Shown here piece after piece: positions 6,035 through 6,303 of a stretch of 6,303 nucleotides of DNA (its first letter is position 1; each line of letters opens with the position of its first letter). The position numbers were made by a program, and so were the translations under genes. The stretch comes from Nitrososphaerota archaeon (GTDB lineage: Archaea > Thermoproteota > Nitrososphaeria > Nitrososphaerales > Nitrosopumilaceae), in contig JAGWGO010000093.1 in NCBI GenBank assembly GCA_028867395.1, positions 1 to 6,303 on the forward strand, in the 5' to 3' direction. Below the pieces are notes generated by a model, which was not told where the DNA came from, did not search any database, and saw only the letters and a list, made by a program, of their open reading frames with translations.

Positions 6035-6303
6035 CTATCGTATCTTGTCCTTAAAGTCGGCGATGCCTTTTGCAAAGTTCTTCGTCTCGTGTCCAATGTC
6101 GGATATTGTAGCACCATTGTAAACCTTGTCCAAGTACTTGCCAGCTATTATCATTGGAATGCCGGCTGCTGTTGTCAACGGTTCAGGAGACAGCAAAAAG
6201 ATGAATCCTATCTTTTGAATCTTCTTGCCAGGAGCTGGGGCGCGTTGAAGTGAGCCAAGTGCACGTGCAGTTCCACGGTCATCTAGTGCTCCCAATGTAG
6301 AAT
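6035..6303 (-). CDS. Protein of unknown function with a hydrophobic segment, 5'-truncated by the window edge
   Basis: The frame is open to the right edge, so the gene begins outside the window and the TTG at 6295 is an internal Leu. The 88 visible residues start STLGALDDRGTARALGSL, continue with a short basic Pro-containing turn (RAPAPGKKIQK) and then a hydrophobic stretch at about 31-57 broken by SPEP (IGFIFLLSPEPLTTAAGIPM). They end in a charged, probably helical tail with NFAKGIADFKDKIR. The stretch could be a membrane helix pair or hairpin with a Pro kink, or a buried segment. I do not recognise a characterised family. It is on the same strand as the DUF192 gene but is separated from it by 62 bp with its own oligo-T tract, so it probably forms a separate transcript. 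Confidence 0.75.
   Translation of the reverse strand, partial: STLGALDDRGTARALGSLQRAPAPGKKIQKIGFIFLLSPEPLTTAAGIPMIIAGKYLDKVYNGATISDIGHETKNFAKGIADFKDKIR

Noticed and set aside
1..6303. Possible mobile element, CRISPR array, tRNA or defence system
   Set aside because: Reading both strands gave no direct-repeat array, terminal inverted repeats, transposase or integrase motifs, or cloverleaf, and the genes present are housekeeping or unrecognised.

Overview
The window looks like a piece of an ammonia-oxidising archaeon genome (Nitrososphaerota/Thaumarchaeota, Nitrosopumilus-like). The main reasons are a CdvA cell-division protein of the thaumarchaeal type (PRC-barrel, coiled coil, low-complexity linker, short C-terminal tail), an archaeal FEN1 flap endonuclease, A+T-rich DNA, TATA boxes placed about 27-30 nt before start codons, and oligo-T tracts after genes. 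This is judged from recalled family features, without a database search, and the genus cannot be fixed.

Layout, left to right. (1) Positions 1-579, plus strand: the C-terminal part of FEN1, cut by the window edge. (2) Positions 584-2218, minus strand: a 544-residue protein with two ThyX-like domains. It converges on FEN1 with only 4 bp between the stops. Directly upstream of it, 20 bp away and on the same strand, is a small unrecognised gene (2239-2532), so the two probably form one operon. (3) Positions 2533-2664: a 132-bp divergent promoter region between that operon and cdvA. (4) Positions 2665-3492, plus strand: cdvA, followed by an 8-T tract. (5) Positions 3569-5485, plus strand: AMP-forming acetyl-CoA synthetase with an intact acetate pocket. 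(6) Positions 5478-5972, minus strand: a membrane-anchored DUF192 protein whose 3' end overlaps that of acs by 8 bp. (7) Positions 6035-6303, minus strand: the C-terminal part of an unrecognised protein with a hydrophobic stretch, cut by the window edge.

The genes are mostly housekeeping: flap processing in DNA replication and repair, a putative nucleotide-metabolism flavoprotein, the scaffold of ESCRT-III-type division, and acetate activation. The placing of a replication nuclease, a ThyX-like protein and cdvA within 3.5 kb is suggestive, but it does not show a shared pathway. The gene order is very compact, and no stretch over 300 bp lacks a gene. I found no tRNA, rRNA, CRISPR array, insertion sequence or other mobile element.

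The items most worth a second look are the double-ThyX protein, whose two domains keep complementary halves of the ThyX signature, and the unrecognised 97-residue gene transcribed with it. I did not find a clear new multi-gene defence or mobile system.
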